Under the pieces are notes generated by a model. That model worked only from the letters and a program-made list of their open reading frames with translations, did no database searches and was not told where the DNA came from. Position numbers and translations under genes: made by a program. This document shows positions 8,306 to 16,812 of a DNA stretch of 64,000 nucleotides, piece after piece (positions within the stretch are counted from its first letter, which is position 1; each line of letters begins with the position of its first letter). Source of the stretch: Janthinobacterium saanense (GTDB lineage: Bacteria; Pseudomonadota; Gammaproteobacteria; Burkholderiales; Burkholderiaceae_D); the NCBI RefSeq assembly GCF_014200675.1, contig NZ_JACHCI010000015.1:62001-126000 (forward strand). Reading direction: 5' to 3'.

Positions 8306-11300
8306 TTACTGCGCCGCCAGCCCCAGTTTCAAGCCTACCGGTTTGCCTGGCGTGGCGTCGGTTTTTTCCGGCGCACCGGCGCTGACCCTGGCCGCTGGCG
8401 TGCCATCTTGCTGCAGGGCGGCGAGGATGGCGGCGCTGCGCGCGTTGCCCAGCTTGGTCAGCGCGTCGGCGGGCAATGCCTGCTTTTGCTCCAGCTGCGC
8501 GCGCAAGCCATGGTAGAAGGCACCCGTGTCGGCCACTTGCGGTTCGCCTTCGATCAGTTTGCCCAGGCGTTGCCAGACGGGGATTTTTTCCGCTGCTGCC
8601 GAAGCTGAAGCTGAAGCAGATGCGCTGGCTGCTGCTGGCGCCGCCGTCGGTATTGCCACCTCGGCTGCTTTTTTCTGCTTGTCCAGTTCCGCCTTGCCGA
8701 AGCGTTCTGCATATAGATCGCGCAGGGCGCCCCGTATCTTGCGTTCGCCCAGGTTCAGCGGACCCGGCGCTTCGCCCGCTTCGAGCTTGATGCCAGCCTT
8801 GTTCGTCACGGCCAGGCGTACGGCTTGTTCGCGCAGGGCGGCCGCATCGCTGTCGCTGTACTGGGCCGGCACGGCCAGTTTCAGCTGTTCGCGTTTGGCC
8901 AGGATTTGCGCCACCTGCTTGAGTTTTTCGCGCTCGGGCGGCAGCAGCACGGCGCTGCCCGCGTCGAAGTCCACGGCTTCAAGCTTGTCGCTATTGATCC
9001 CGAGCAAGCTGCCCAGTGCGCGGAAGGGCGCCGTGACGATTTTCGTCAGCACATTGCCGATGGCTTTCCAGATCAGCGCGCCGTAGCTGAATTGCGGGTC
9101 GCTCATGTCGCCCGACACCGGCAAGCCCAGGTCGATGCGGCCGTCCGAATCTTTCAGGATGGCCAGCGCCAATGTCAGTGGCAGCTTCAGCGCGTCGGGG
9201 CTGTCGATGCGTTCGCCCAGGGTCAGCTTGTCGAGCACGATCTGGTTGGTGCCGTCGAGCTGGCGGTTGCGCACCTTGTATTGCAAGTCCAGCGACATCT
9301 TGCCTTCGGCCACCTTGTAGCCGGCAAACTTCATGGTGTAGGGCGAGGCCGAGACCATGTCCACGTTCTTGAAGATGACGCTCAAGTCCGTGTTGTCGGT
9401 GGGCGCAAACGGGTTGAGCTGGCCGCGCACCCGGGCCAGGCCGAATTCATCGATGCGGCCGTCGAGTTCGATCTGGCTGCGCGCATCGCGCTTGGTCGAC
9501 AAGCCCGTGACGATGCCGTTGAGCTCATAAATCTTGGCGCCGAACTGGGGACGCAAGCTCAGGTCGGCAAAGTCCAGCTTGGCGTTTTGCAGGCGCACCC
9601 GGCGCACGCGCACGGGGAAGCTGGCGTCTGCCGTTGGCGTGGCTGCCGTTGGCGCGGCTGCGGCTGACGGTGCAGGCTCGGGCTGCTTGACCAGCAGGCG
9701 CTGGGCGTTCAGGCTGCGGTCGTTTTCAATGATCAGCTGGGCGTTCGGTTCGACGATGCGCAATTCCGGGATATCGAGGAAATTGGGGCCCACGCTGGCC
9801 GTCAGCTTGTCGGTCCGCACGCTTTTCCAGGAAGCGAAACGCTTGCCATCGACTTCATTCAAGACCAGGCCGGCGATATCCACGCCACCGACATAACGCA
9901 CGGTGGGCGCCTTCTTTGCGCCGCCACCGGTCGTCAGCCGGCCGCTGCCCGATAGGGTGCCGCCAGCCAGCTTCAGTTTCAGATATTGGGCCAGCAAGGG
10001 TTGCACGGGCCGCAGCGTCAGCTGTTTCAGGTTCAGCTGCGCATCGAGCGCGGCCGTGCCGGGCACGAACTTGCCGTGCGCCGTCAATAAACCGCCTTCG
10101 CGCAAGCCCACCCCCAGTTCAAAGGGCAGGGCTTGTTTCAAGTCGTTGCTGGCGTCCGTCAGGCTCAGGTGCGCATCTTGCAATTGCCCCTTGAGGCCGG
10201 TGCCGGGATCGTTGTACAGGGCGCCGAACTTGCTCAGCTCTATCTTGCCGACCGTGGTGGCCCAAGCGGCCGATGGTGTAGCTTCCGCCGCTGCAGTCTT
10301 GCTTGACGCAAACACGGGCAGGTTTTGCGCGATGGCAAACTGCCCCTTGTGGTTGCGCGTCAGGTCGATTTGCGCGCCGCTAGCCGTCACAGAACCCAGG
10401 TGCACGGTGTGCGCGGCCAGGTCGATCTTGCCATCTTCAAAGCCCAGCTGGGCCAGCTTGAATGGCGTTTGCGTTCCGCGCTGCATGGCCAGGTCGGCCA
10501 GGCCGAAGCGGGCGCCGTCGATCACGATCTGCGTGCCTGCCGGCGCTTGCTGTAGTTGCAGTTGCAGCTGCAATTGCAGCTGTTTGGCGCTCAAGGCCAA
10601 TGCCGGCTTGACGGTGTCGTCGATGGCATTGACGTCCACATTGCTCAGCGCCAGCTGTTTCAGATCGACTTTCCACCTGCCGGAACTGGGTTGGGCGGGT
10701 TTTGTGGTCTCGGCAACCGGCTTGGCAGTGCCTGCCACCATCAGATTCGCCAGGTCGATCTCGCCTTTGGCGTCGCGGTGTATGGCCACCTTGCCACCGT
10801 CGAAGCCGATCTTGTCCACGCTCACGCTCTGGCGCGCCAGGTCGGCGTTGACACCGGTAACGGCCAGGGTTTGCAAGGTGGTAAATGGCTCGCCCTTGCC
10901 GTCGCGCACCAGGGCCAGGTCGCGCAAGGCCAGTCCGGCGCCCTTGATGCCCGCTTCCAGCTTGCCGTCCGCGTAGGAAAAGGCGTAGGGCAAGCGGGCC
11001 GACAGGGTGCCGCTTGTGACCTCGGCGCGCGTGTAGGCTTTCAGGTAGGCGGCCAGGCCGGGCAGCGAAGCGTCCGTCAGGACCAGTTCGCCTTCGCCAC
11101 GGATCGGCGTCACGGACGCCGTGCCGCGCCAGTGCAGCTTGCCGCCGCGCGCCGCATCGGCGCTGAAGGTGTAGCTGCCGTTGGCGTCGGGCAGGGTGGA
11201 GATATTGTCCAGCGCGAAGTTGATCGGCGTGAAGTTGTCGGCATAACCGGCCTTCTGGTCTTGCCAGGCGACCTTGCCCTGTTCCAGCGCGAAATGGGCG

Positions 11301-11782
11301 ATGACCAGGCGCGGCATGCTGCCGTCCGACGGTTCATGCGGGCGGCGGTTCCAGGTGTCGAGCAATTCGGCCAGGTTGAACTTGCCGTCCGGCGTGATGG
11401 TGAAATGCGCTTGCGGCGCCGTGATGCGGATTTCCGCCAGGCTCCAGGCGCGGCGCACGATGGATTTCCATTCCAGCTGCACGATCAGCGCCTGGATGTC
11501 GAGCAGCGGCGCGCCCTGGGCGCCGGCTGCTTCCTTCAAGGCGATGTCATGCGCTTCCAGGCGCAAGGTAAAGGGATTGAAGCGCACCTCGCCTATGCTG
11601 GCCTGGCGGGCCAGTGTTTGCGCTGCAAATTTGGGGTATTGGCTCTTGATAAGATGCGGCACCAGCCAGAAGCCTGCCGCGCTATAGGCGCCCAGCACGC
11701 AGGCAGTGCCCACGCTCCAGCGTTGCCAGCGTTTCCAGCGAAACTTTGTCGGCTGCACGCTTTTGTTTTCTGTTTTTTTCAC
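8306..11782 (-). CDS. DUF748 AsmA-like envelope protein
   Basis: A large protein of about 1158 residues with an N-terminal membrane anchor (RWSVGTACVLGAYSAAGFW) and a very long beta-repetitive periplasmic body, as in DUF748 proteins, which are AsmA-like and related to the bridge-type lipid-transport proteins. The opening RFNPFTLRLEAHDIAL and the later FKNVDMVSASPYTMKFAGYKV and LGLPVSGDMSDPQFSYG segments are typical of the family. An Ala/Ser-rich low-complexity patch lies near the C-terminus. I use the GTG at 11782 because a GAAGG ribosome binding site sits 6-7 bases before it; the TTG at 11788 abuts that site. It is divergent from the TonB receptor. Confidence 0.85.
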   Translation of the reverse strand: MKKTENKSVQPTKFRWKRWQRWSVGTACVLGAYSAAGFWLVPHLIKSQYPKFAAQTLARQASIGEVRFNPFTLRLEAHDIALKEAAGAQGAPLLDIQALIVQLEWKSIVRRAWSLAEIRITAPQAHFTITPDGKFNLAELLDTWNRRPHEPSDGSMPRLVIAHFALEQGKVAWQDQKAGYADNFTPINFALDNISTLPDANGSYTFSADAARGGKLHWRGTASVTPIRGEGELVLTDASLPGLAAYLKAYTRAEVTSGTLSARLPYAFSYADGKLEAGIKGAGLALRDLALVRDGKGEPFTTLQTLAVTGVNADLARQSVSVDKIGFDGGKVAIHRDAKGEIDLANLMVAGTAKPVAETTKPAQPSSGRWKVDLKQLALSNVDVNAIDDTVKPALALSAKQLQLQLQLQLQQAPAGTQIVIDGARFGLADLAMQRGTQTPFKLAQLGFEDGKIDLAAHTVHLGSVTASGAQIDLTRNHKGQFAIAQNLPVFASSKTAAAEATPSAAWATTVGKIELSKFGALYNDPGTGLKGQLQDAHLSLTDASNDLKQALPFELGVGLREGGLLTAHGKFVPGTAALDAQLNLKQLTLRPVQPLLAQYLKLKLAGGTLSGSGRLTTGGGAKKAPTVRYVGGVDIAGLVLNEVDGKRFASWKSVRTDKLTASVGPNFLDIPELRIVEPNAQLIIENDRSLNAQRLLVKQPEPAPSAAAAPTAATPTADASFPVRVRRVRLQNAKLDFADLSLRPQFGAKIYELNGIVTGLSTKRDARSQIELDGRIDEFGLARVRGQLNPFAPTDNTDLSVIFKNVDMVSASPYTMKFAGYKVAEGKMSLDLQYKVRNRQLDGTNQIVLDKLTLGERIDSPDALKLPLTLALAILKDSDGRIDLGLPVSGDMSDPQFSYGALIWKAIGNVLTKIVTAPFRALGSLLGINSDKLEAVDFDAGSAVLLPPEREKLKQVAQILAKREQLKLAVPAQYSDSDAAALREQAVRLAVTNKAGIKLEAGEAPGPLNLGERKIRGALRDLYAERFGKAELDKQKKAAEVAIPTAAPAAASASASASASAAAEKIPVWQRLGKLIEGEPQVADTGAFYHGLRAQLEQKQALPADALTKLGNARSAAILAALQQDGTPAARVSAGAPEKTDATPGKPVGLKLGLAAQ

Positions 11783-11962
11783 GATCAACCTTCAGTATCC
11801 AGCATTCAGTAATAGACGTCGTACGCGTCTTAACTGGCAGTATGCCTTTTTGTCGCTGAGCCTGCAAAATTGAAGCGTGCTCCCGTGCCAAGGTCCATGC
11901 TGAAAAAACATGGTGGAAGCGTGAATTTTCCTGATTCAAAACTCACCAAAATTCACTTTTTC

Positions 11963-11981
11963 TTGCGAATGATTCTCGTTA
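11963..11981. promoter_or_regulatory. Putative Fur box
   Basis: TTGCGAATGATTCTCGTTA resembles the beta-proteobacterial Fur box form AATGCGAATGATTCTCATT, with mismatches only at the edges and one central position. It lies about 62 bases before the TonB receptor start chosen here, where repressor binding would block transcription under iron sufficiency. The DUF748 gene diverges about 180 bases away. Confidence 0.65.
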
Positions 11982-12043
11982 CGGATATGATGCGGGCTAT
12001 CTTCAGCCTCGCTGCTATTCTTTTTGTAGAAAGTCTTGCCTCC

Positions 12044-14188
12044 ATGCGTGCCGTTTCCCCCGCCATCCAGTTGCTTCCCCTCGTCGCCGCCTTGTCGCTG
12101 GCCTTTGCCTCCACCTCTGCCTTTGCCGCCGATAGCGGGAATGGCCAGGACGACCTGACGGCCGGCGATGAAAAAGTCATGCAGGCGGTGCAGGTGACGG
12201 GCGCCCGCGCGCAAGGCCTGGTGCCGACCACCACCGAGGCGGGCAGCTTCCGTGGCTCCAGCATCATGGACGTGCCATCGACTGTCAACGTGATCACGCG
12301 CGAACTGCTGGAACTGCAGGGCGTGAGCGGCTTGTACGATGCGGTGCGCAATACGGCCGGCGTCACGCGCCAGCAGAACGGCGGCGAAACCTGGGATCAG
12401 CTGGTGATACGCGGCATCGCCGTGGAAAACCGCACGAACTATCGTTTGAACGGTTCCCTGCCCATCATGAACTTCTCGCAAGTACCCATGGAAGACAAGG
12501 AGCGCGTGGAAGTGCTGAAAGGCGCCTCGGCCCTGTATTACGGCTTCAGCTCGCCGGCGGGCGTGGTCAATTTTGTGACCAAGCGCGCCGGCAGCAAACC
12601 TGTCACCAGCGTGGGCCTGACGGTGGGCGACCGTGGCAGCGTAGTGGCCAATATCGACGTGGGCCGCCGTTTTGGTCAAGAGCAGCAATTCGGCGTGCGC
12701 ATCAATGCGGCGGGCGGCACCCTGGGCTCGTATATGGATAATGTGGGCAATGGCAACCGCAGCTTTTTGTCGGCCGCGCTGGACTGGCGCGTGACCAACC
12801 GCCTGCTGTTGAAGGCCGACCTGGAATACGACCGCCGCAAGGTGACCGAGCAGGCTGGCATCAACTTGCCGACCGCCGTCAATGGCGTGATCACCTTGCC
12901 GCATGCGGTTGACCCCAGCCGTTTGATCGGCCCGGACTGGTCCAACTTTGAAGCGCAAACCAAGAATGCGCAGCTGCGCGCCGATTACGCCCTGAGCGAC
13001 AACTGGGCCTTGACGGTCGAAGGCGGCCATTCGGAAACGGCGCGCGACCGCCGCCTGTCGATTTTCCGGCTGACCAATCCCGCCGCCGTGAACACGGGCG
13101 CCGGCAGCATCACGGGCAATATCCAGAATGCCGTGATGGCGTCCGATTTGCTGCGCGCCGAACTGGCCGGCAATTTCAGCACGGGTTTCATTCGCCATGA
13201 ACTGACCCTGGGCGCTTCGCGCACGGATAAATCGCAAACCCCGATCTACCAGCAAAACTATACGATCGCCTCGCAAAACCTGTACAACCCGGCACCGATC
13301 ACCAAGGTGGTATTCGGCGCCGTGCCGGCCAACCCGACCACGGCCGCGCTGGACACGCGCGACACGGGCCTGTATGCGCTCGACCGCCTGGTATTGTCGC
13401 CACAATGGGAAAGCGTGATCGGTGTGCGCCATTCCAGCTACCAGAGCGACCAGGGCACGAATCATTATGACGTCAGCAAGACCACGCCCATGGTCTCGCT
13501 GGTCTACAAGCTGACGCCGGCCATGTCCTTCTACGCATCGACGTCGCGCGGCCTGGAAGAGGGCTCAACGGCGCCGACCGGCACCGCCAACCAGAACGTC
13601 AAGCTGGCGCCGGGCGTCAGCAAGCAAAAAGAACTGGGTGCGCGCTGGATGGCGCCGACCGGCACCCTGGTGTCGGCTGCCTTGTTCGATATCAGCCGCC
13701 CCGGTTACTACACCAACACCAGCAATATCTACACCTCGGACGGCGAGCAGCATTACCGTGGCCTGGAATTGTCGACCCAGGGCAAGCTGACGCGCCAGCT
13801 GTCGTGGCAGACTTCGGCCCAGTTCCTGGACCCGAGCTTTGAACATATCAACGCCCTGTACAACGGCAAGGCGCCGGAAAACGCCTCGAAACGCACGGGC
13901 AGCGCCTTTTTGTCCTACGCCTTCGACGCCGTGCCCGGCTTGTCGGTCAATGGCGGCGCCTATTATTACAGCGCCCGTCCCGTCAACGATTTGAACCAGG
14001 CCTTTTTGGGCGGCGTGACCCTGTTCAGCGCCGGTGCGCGCTACGCCAGCCGCCTGGCCAATAAAGACGTGACCTGGCAGCTGAACGTGGAAAATCTGGC
14101 CGACAAGTTTTACTGGGCTGGCGCCGGCACCCGTCTGGCGTCGGGCGCGCCGCGTTCCATCAAGCTCAGCGTGAAGGTTGATCTGTAA
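12044..14188 (+). CDS. TonB-dependent siderophore-type outer-membrane receptor
   Basis: A 714-residue receptor of the FhuA/FpvA class. A signal peptide (MRAVSPAIQLLPLVAALSLAFASTSAFA) is followed by a TonB-box-like VMQAVQVTGAR, then the plug (IMDVPSTVNVITRELLELQGV; VEVLKGASALYYGFSSPAGVVNFVTKR) and a 22-strand barrel ending SIKLSVKVDL. I start at 12044 because the signal peptide begins there and a Fur-like box lies just upstream; the long in-frame extension to 11870 runs through that box. Its stop overlaps the next start (TAATG), and two PstS-like binding proteins follow in the same operon, which is unusual for a siderophore receptor. Confidence 0.88.
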   Translation: MRAVSPAIQLLPLVAALSLAFASTSAFAADSGNGQDDLTAGDEKVMQAVQVTGARAQGLVPTTTEAGSFRGSSIMDVPSTVNVITRELLELQGVSGLYDAVRNTAGVTRQQNGGETWDQLVIRGIAVENRTNYRLNGSLPIMNFSQVPMEDKERVEVLKGASALYYGFSSPAGVVNFVTKRAGSKPVTSVGLTVGDRGSVVANIDVGRRFGQEQQFGVRINAAGGTLGSYMDNVGNGNRSFLSAALDWRVTNRLLLKADLEYDRRKVTEQAGINLPTAVNGVITLPHAVDPSRLIGPDWSNFEAQTKNAQLRADYALSDNWALTVEGGHSETARDRRLSIFRLTNPAAVNTGAGSITGNIQNAVMASDLLRAELAGNFSTGFIRHELTLGASRTDKSQTPIYQQNYTIASQNLYNPAPITKVVFGAVPANPTTAALDTRDTGLYALDRLVLSPQWESVIGVRHSSYQSDQGTNHYDVSKTTPMVSLVYKLTPAMSFYASTSRGLEEGSTAPTGTANQNVKLAPGVSKQKELGARWMAPTGTLVSAALFDISRPGYYTNTSNIYTSDGEQHYRGLELSTQGKLTRQLSWQTSAQFLDPSFEHINALYNGKAPENASKRTGSAFLSYAFDAVPGLSVNGGAYYYSARPVNDLNQAFLGGVTLFSAGARYASRLANKDVTWQLNVENLADKFYWAGAGTRLASGAPRSIKLSVKVDL

Positions 14189-15210
14189 TGCGCGCGCTGC
14201 TGACCGTTGTCGTTGCGTCCCCGCTGATGCTGGCTGACATGGCGATGGCCGCGCCGGCGCTCGATGCAGCCTTGCCCGCCTACGTGCCGCAGCCGGTGAC
14301 GGCGCCGGCCACGGCGGGCTATGTCGATCGCAAGACGGGCGTGGCCATGCTGGGCGGCGCCGAACACGTGGCGTTCATCGTCAGCCGCTTCAATGCGCTG
14401 TTCATGGCCACGCATCCGGGTGTGAAACTGGGTTTTGATGGCAAGGGCACCAGCAGCGCCGTGCCTTTGCTGATGTATGACAAGATACTGTTTGGCGCCA
14501 TGGGCCGCGCCATCAATCCCATCGAGAGCGTGCCTTACCGTAAAATTGTCGGCGGCGATGCGCTGGCCATCCGCATTGCGCACACGGCAGCCACGCCCGA
14601 GCAGCACCTGGCCACTTCGCTGGCCGTGTATGTCAATGTGGCCAACCCATTGACGCAGCTGACGGCGGCGCAAGTGTCGCAGATACTCTCGACCGGTAAC
14701 GCCGGTGGCGATTTCAAGCGCTGGGGGCAGCTGGGCTTGAAAGAGGAGTGGCGCGACCGCGTGATCCACCCTTACGGCACGGCCGCCTACACGGGTTTTG
14801 GCGATTATCTGCAGCGCGAGCTGTTCCAGGGCCGCGCCCTGGCCGTCAATCATGAAGAATTGGGCAATACGGAAGCCATCACGGGCCGCATCGCGCAAGA
14901 CCCGGCCGGCGTTGGCGTGGCTGCGCTGGGCGTGCGCAATCCGCAATTGCGCCAGCTGGCCATCGTGAGCAAGGATGGATCGGTGACCACGGGCGCCGAT
15001 GAAGAAGTGGTGTCCGGCCGTTATCCCTTTGGCCGCTATGTGTATTTATATGTGCGCCGCGTGCCTGGCCAGCCGCTCGACCCGCTGGCCAAGGAATACC
15101 TGCGCCTGGTGCTGTCGCGCGAAGGGCAGGCGATTATCGCCGCGCAGCCGAATGGCTATCTGCCGCTGACGGCTGCGCAGGCGCAGGCTGAGATGGAGAA
15201 GTTGAAATGA
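14188..15210 (+). CDS. PstS-like periplasmic substrate-binding protein 1
   Basis: A 340-residue protein with a signal peptide (MRALLTVVVASPLMLADMAMAAP) and a type II periplasmic binding fold of the phosphate-binding PBP-like family. Visible elements are LGFDGKGTSSAVPLL, where family members bind oxyanions, IHPYGTAAYTGFGDY, and the C-terminal LDPLAKEYLRLVLSREGQAII, which is characteristic of PstS-like proteins. It is translationally coupled to the TonB receptor before it and to a paralogue after it. No PstCAB permease is nearby. It may relay a ligand from the receptor or bind phosphate released from it; neither is shown. Confidence 0.75.
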   Translation: MRALLTVVVASPLMLADMAMAAPALDAALPAYVPQPVTAPATAGYVDRKTGVAMLGGAEHVAFIVSRFNALFMATHPGVKLGFDGKGTSSAVPLLMYDKILFGAMGRAINPIESVPYRKIVGGDALAIRIAHTAATPEQHLATSLAVYVNVANPLTQLTAAQVSQILSTGNAGGDFKRWGQLGLKEEWRDRVIHPYGTAAYTGFGDYLQRELFQGRALAVNHEELGNTEAITGRIAQDPAGVGVAALGVRNPQLRQLAIVSKDGSVTTGADEEVVSGRYPFGRYVYLYVRRVPGQPLDPLAKEYLRLVLSREGQAIIAAQPNGYLPLTAAQAQAEMEKLK

Positions 15211-16214
15211 CGCTGATACGCTTGAGTACTCTCCTGGCGGGGCTGATGATTGCCGCCAGCACCTCCGCCGCACCCTTGCAGGCCGACCCCGCGCAACCGT
15301 ATGTGAACCGCGACGGCACGGTGGCCATCGTCGGCAATGATGGACTGGAAGAAGTGATACGGCAATTGAACGCCTTGTTTACGCGCCAGTATCCCGCCGT
15401 GCGTTTCAGCTTGCGCATGGAAGGCTCGTCGGCCGGCATGCCTGCGCTGACCGCTGGCGCCACCGCGTTTGCGCCGCTCACGCGCGATATGTGGCCCGGC
15501 GACCAGGCGGCCTTCCGCCAGGTGTATGGCTACGACGCCACGCCGATCCGTATCGGCTACAACGGCCACGGCCCGCGTCCTCCGGCGAAAACGCCGCCGG
15601 CCGTGTATGTGCACCGCGATAATCCGCTGGCCGGCTTGACGATGGCGCAGGTGGGCCAGGTGTTGACTTCCGGCGCCGCTGCCGGCGACATTCAGCTATG
15701 GTCGCAACTGGGCTTGAAGGATGGCTGGGGAGCGCGCCGCATCCACGTGTATGGCTTGCGCGACGATGGCGGTTTCGCCACCGGCCTGCGCCAGGCGCGT
15801 TTCAAGAAGCGCCCGTTTGCGGCCAGCTATGAAGCGCTGGCCACGCGCGAAGCCGTGATCCAGGCAGTGGCGGCCGACCGCTACGGCATCGCCGTGCTGG
15901 GCTGGGTGAACGCCAGCGCGACGTCCGAGCAGGTGCGCGTGCTGCCGCTGGCGGCCAAGGCCGGTGCGCCATACTATGGCCCCGACAAGGCCTATGTGCG
16001 CGCCGGACTGTATCCGCTGTCGATGCCGGTGCAGTTCTACGTCAACCGCGCGCCAGGCAAGCCGCTCGACCCTTTGGTCAAAGCCTATCTGCAACTGGCC
16101 CTGTCGCCGCAAGGCCAGGCCATCATCAATGCGCAGCAGGATAGCGAAGAAGGGTATCTGCCGCTTAGCGAGCATGATTTGCAGCTTGAGCAGCAAAAGC
16201 TGAATGGCTTGTAA
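15207..16214 (+). CDS. PstS-like periplasmic substrate-binding protein 2
   Basis: A 335-residue paralogue of the preceding protein. It has a signal peptide (MTLIRLSTLLAGLMIAASTSAAP), the oxyanion loop region FSLRMEGSSAGMPALTAGA, and the family C-terminus LDPLVKAYLQLALSPQGQAII. The start overlaps the upstream stop in an ATGA. The loop differs from paralogue 1 (EGSSAGMPAL against DGKGTSSAVPLL), so ligands or affinities may differ. The operon appears to end here, followed by a 13-bp inverted repeat. Two binding proteins with no cognate ABC permease suggest a relay, sensing or scavenging role rather than a dedicated importer. Confidence 0.75.
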   Translation: MTLIRLSTLLAGLMIAASTSAAPLQADPAQPYVNRDGTVAIVGNDGLEEVIRQLNALFTRQYPAVRFSLRMEGSSAGMPALTAGATAFAPLTRDMWPGDQAAFRQVYGYDATPIRIGYNGHGPRPPAKTPPAVYVHRDNPLAGLTMAQVGQVLTSGAAAGDIQLWSQLGLKDGWGARRIHVYGLRDDGGFATGLRQARFKKRPFAASYEALATREAVIQAVAADRYGIAVLGWVNASATSEQVRVLPLAAKAGAPYYGPDKAYVRAGLYPLSMPVQFYVNRAPGKPLDPLVKAYLQLALSPQGQAIINAQQDSEEGYLPLSEHDLQLEQQKLNGL

Positions 16215-16227
16215 TTCAATAACTGGA

Positions 16228-16286
16228 GTCAGACCCCGCGATAGACGCAGCCCGATAAGTCGGACACTAGGCGCGCGGGGTCTGAC
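16228..16286. repeat. GTCAGACCCC-type inverted repeat
   Basis: Perfect 13-bp arms, GTCAGACCCCGCG at 16228-16240 and CGCGGGGTCTGAC at 16274-16286, with a 33-base loop. It follows the end of the receptor/PstS-like operon. Elements built on GGGTCTGACCCC are common between genes in this bacterial group as far as I recall. It could fold as a hairpin in the 3' end of the message, though there is no U-tract. Confidence 0.6.
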
Positions 16287-16327
16287 CCCGGCTTATGTAT
16301 TTGGCTTGGCAACGTTATAATGCCGCC

Positions 16328-16726
16328 ATGTTCGTCCGTAAAAGCAAAGCCGTCATCGTCTTGTGGATCGCCTGTCTCGCTATCCTGATGGCGGCGCTCG
16401 CGCCAACCATCTCGCGTGCGCTGACGGTGGCCCGTGGCGATGCCGTGCCCAGCATGGAGATTTGCTCGGTGGCCGGCGGCTTGACGATGGTGCCGCTGAA
16501 GTTCAGTGCGCAAGCGCCTGATGGGCCGCAAAAGTCGCCGATGAGCATGGGCGACTGCCCATGCTGCAGCATGCATGTCGCCACTCTGGCCATCACGCCG
16601 ACCACCCTGGTGCTGGCCTCGGGCGAGCTGATCACGGGCTTGCTGCCCGTGCTGTTTTACCAATCGATTACACCGCTGTTTGCCTGGACGCCGGTCCAGC
16701 CGCGCGGCCCGCCTGCCGCTTTCTGA
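16328..16726 (+). CDS. DUF2946 protein (copper-associated)
   Basis: A 132-residue protein with an N-terminal hydrophobic segment (VIVLWIACLAILMAALAPTISRAL) and a MGDCPCCSMHVA motif. This pattern, a signal or anchor followed by a conserved GxCPxC-type cysteine motif, fits the DUF2946 family. Such genes often sit beside copper receptors, and here a TonB receptor with copper-type ligands follows 86 bases later. I start at the ATG at 16328 rather than 16295. The Cys/Met/His motif could bind Cu(I) in the periplasm; this is inferred from residues and context. Confidence 0.75.
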   Translation: MFVRKSKAVIVLWIACLAILMAALAPTISRALTVARGDAVPSMEICSVAGGLTMVPLKFSAQAPDGPQKSPMSMGDCPCCSMHVATLAITPTTLVLASGELITGLLPVLFYQSITPLFAWTPVQPRGPPAAF

Positions 16727-16812
16727 ATTCCCTTCGCTTGAACTGCTGCCCTGCGCACGCCTTGTGCGCTGGTAGCCGTTCGTCTCGCCTATACGAATCT
16801 GAAAGCAGCAAT

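Noticed and set aside
10556-11812. Long plus-strand frame (418 codons) inside the DUF748 gene
   Set aside because: Gln/Arg/Gly/Ala-rich antisense product with no domain; the DUF748 protein on the minus strand is well supported.
11936-13465. A 509-codon minus-strand reading frame across the TonB siderophore receptor
   Set aside because: It is antisense to a clear receptor gene, has His/Arg/Gln-rich non-protein-like composition and no ribosome binding site; it is a by-product of high-GC codon use.
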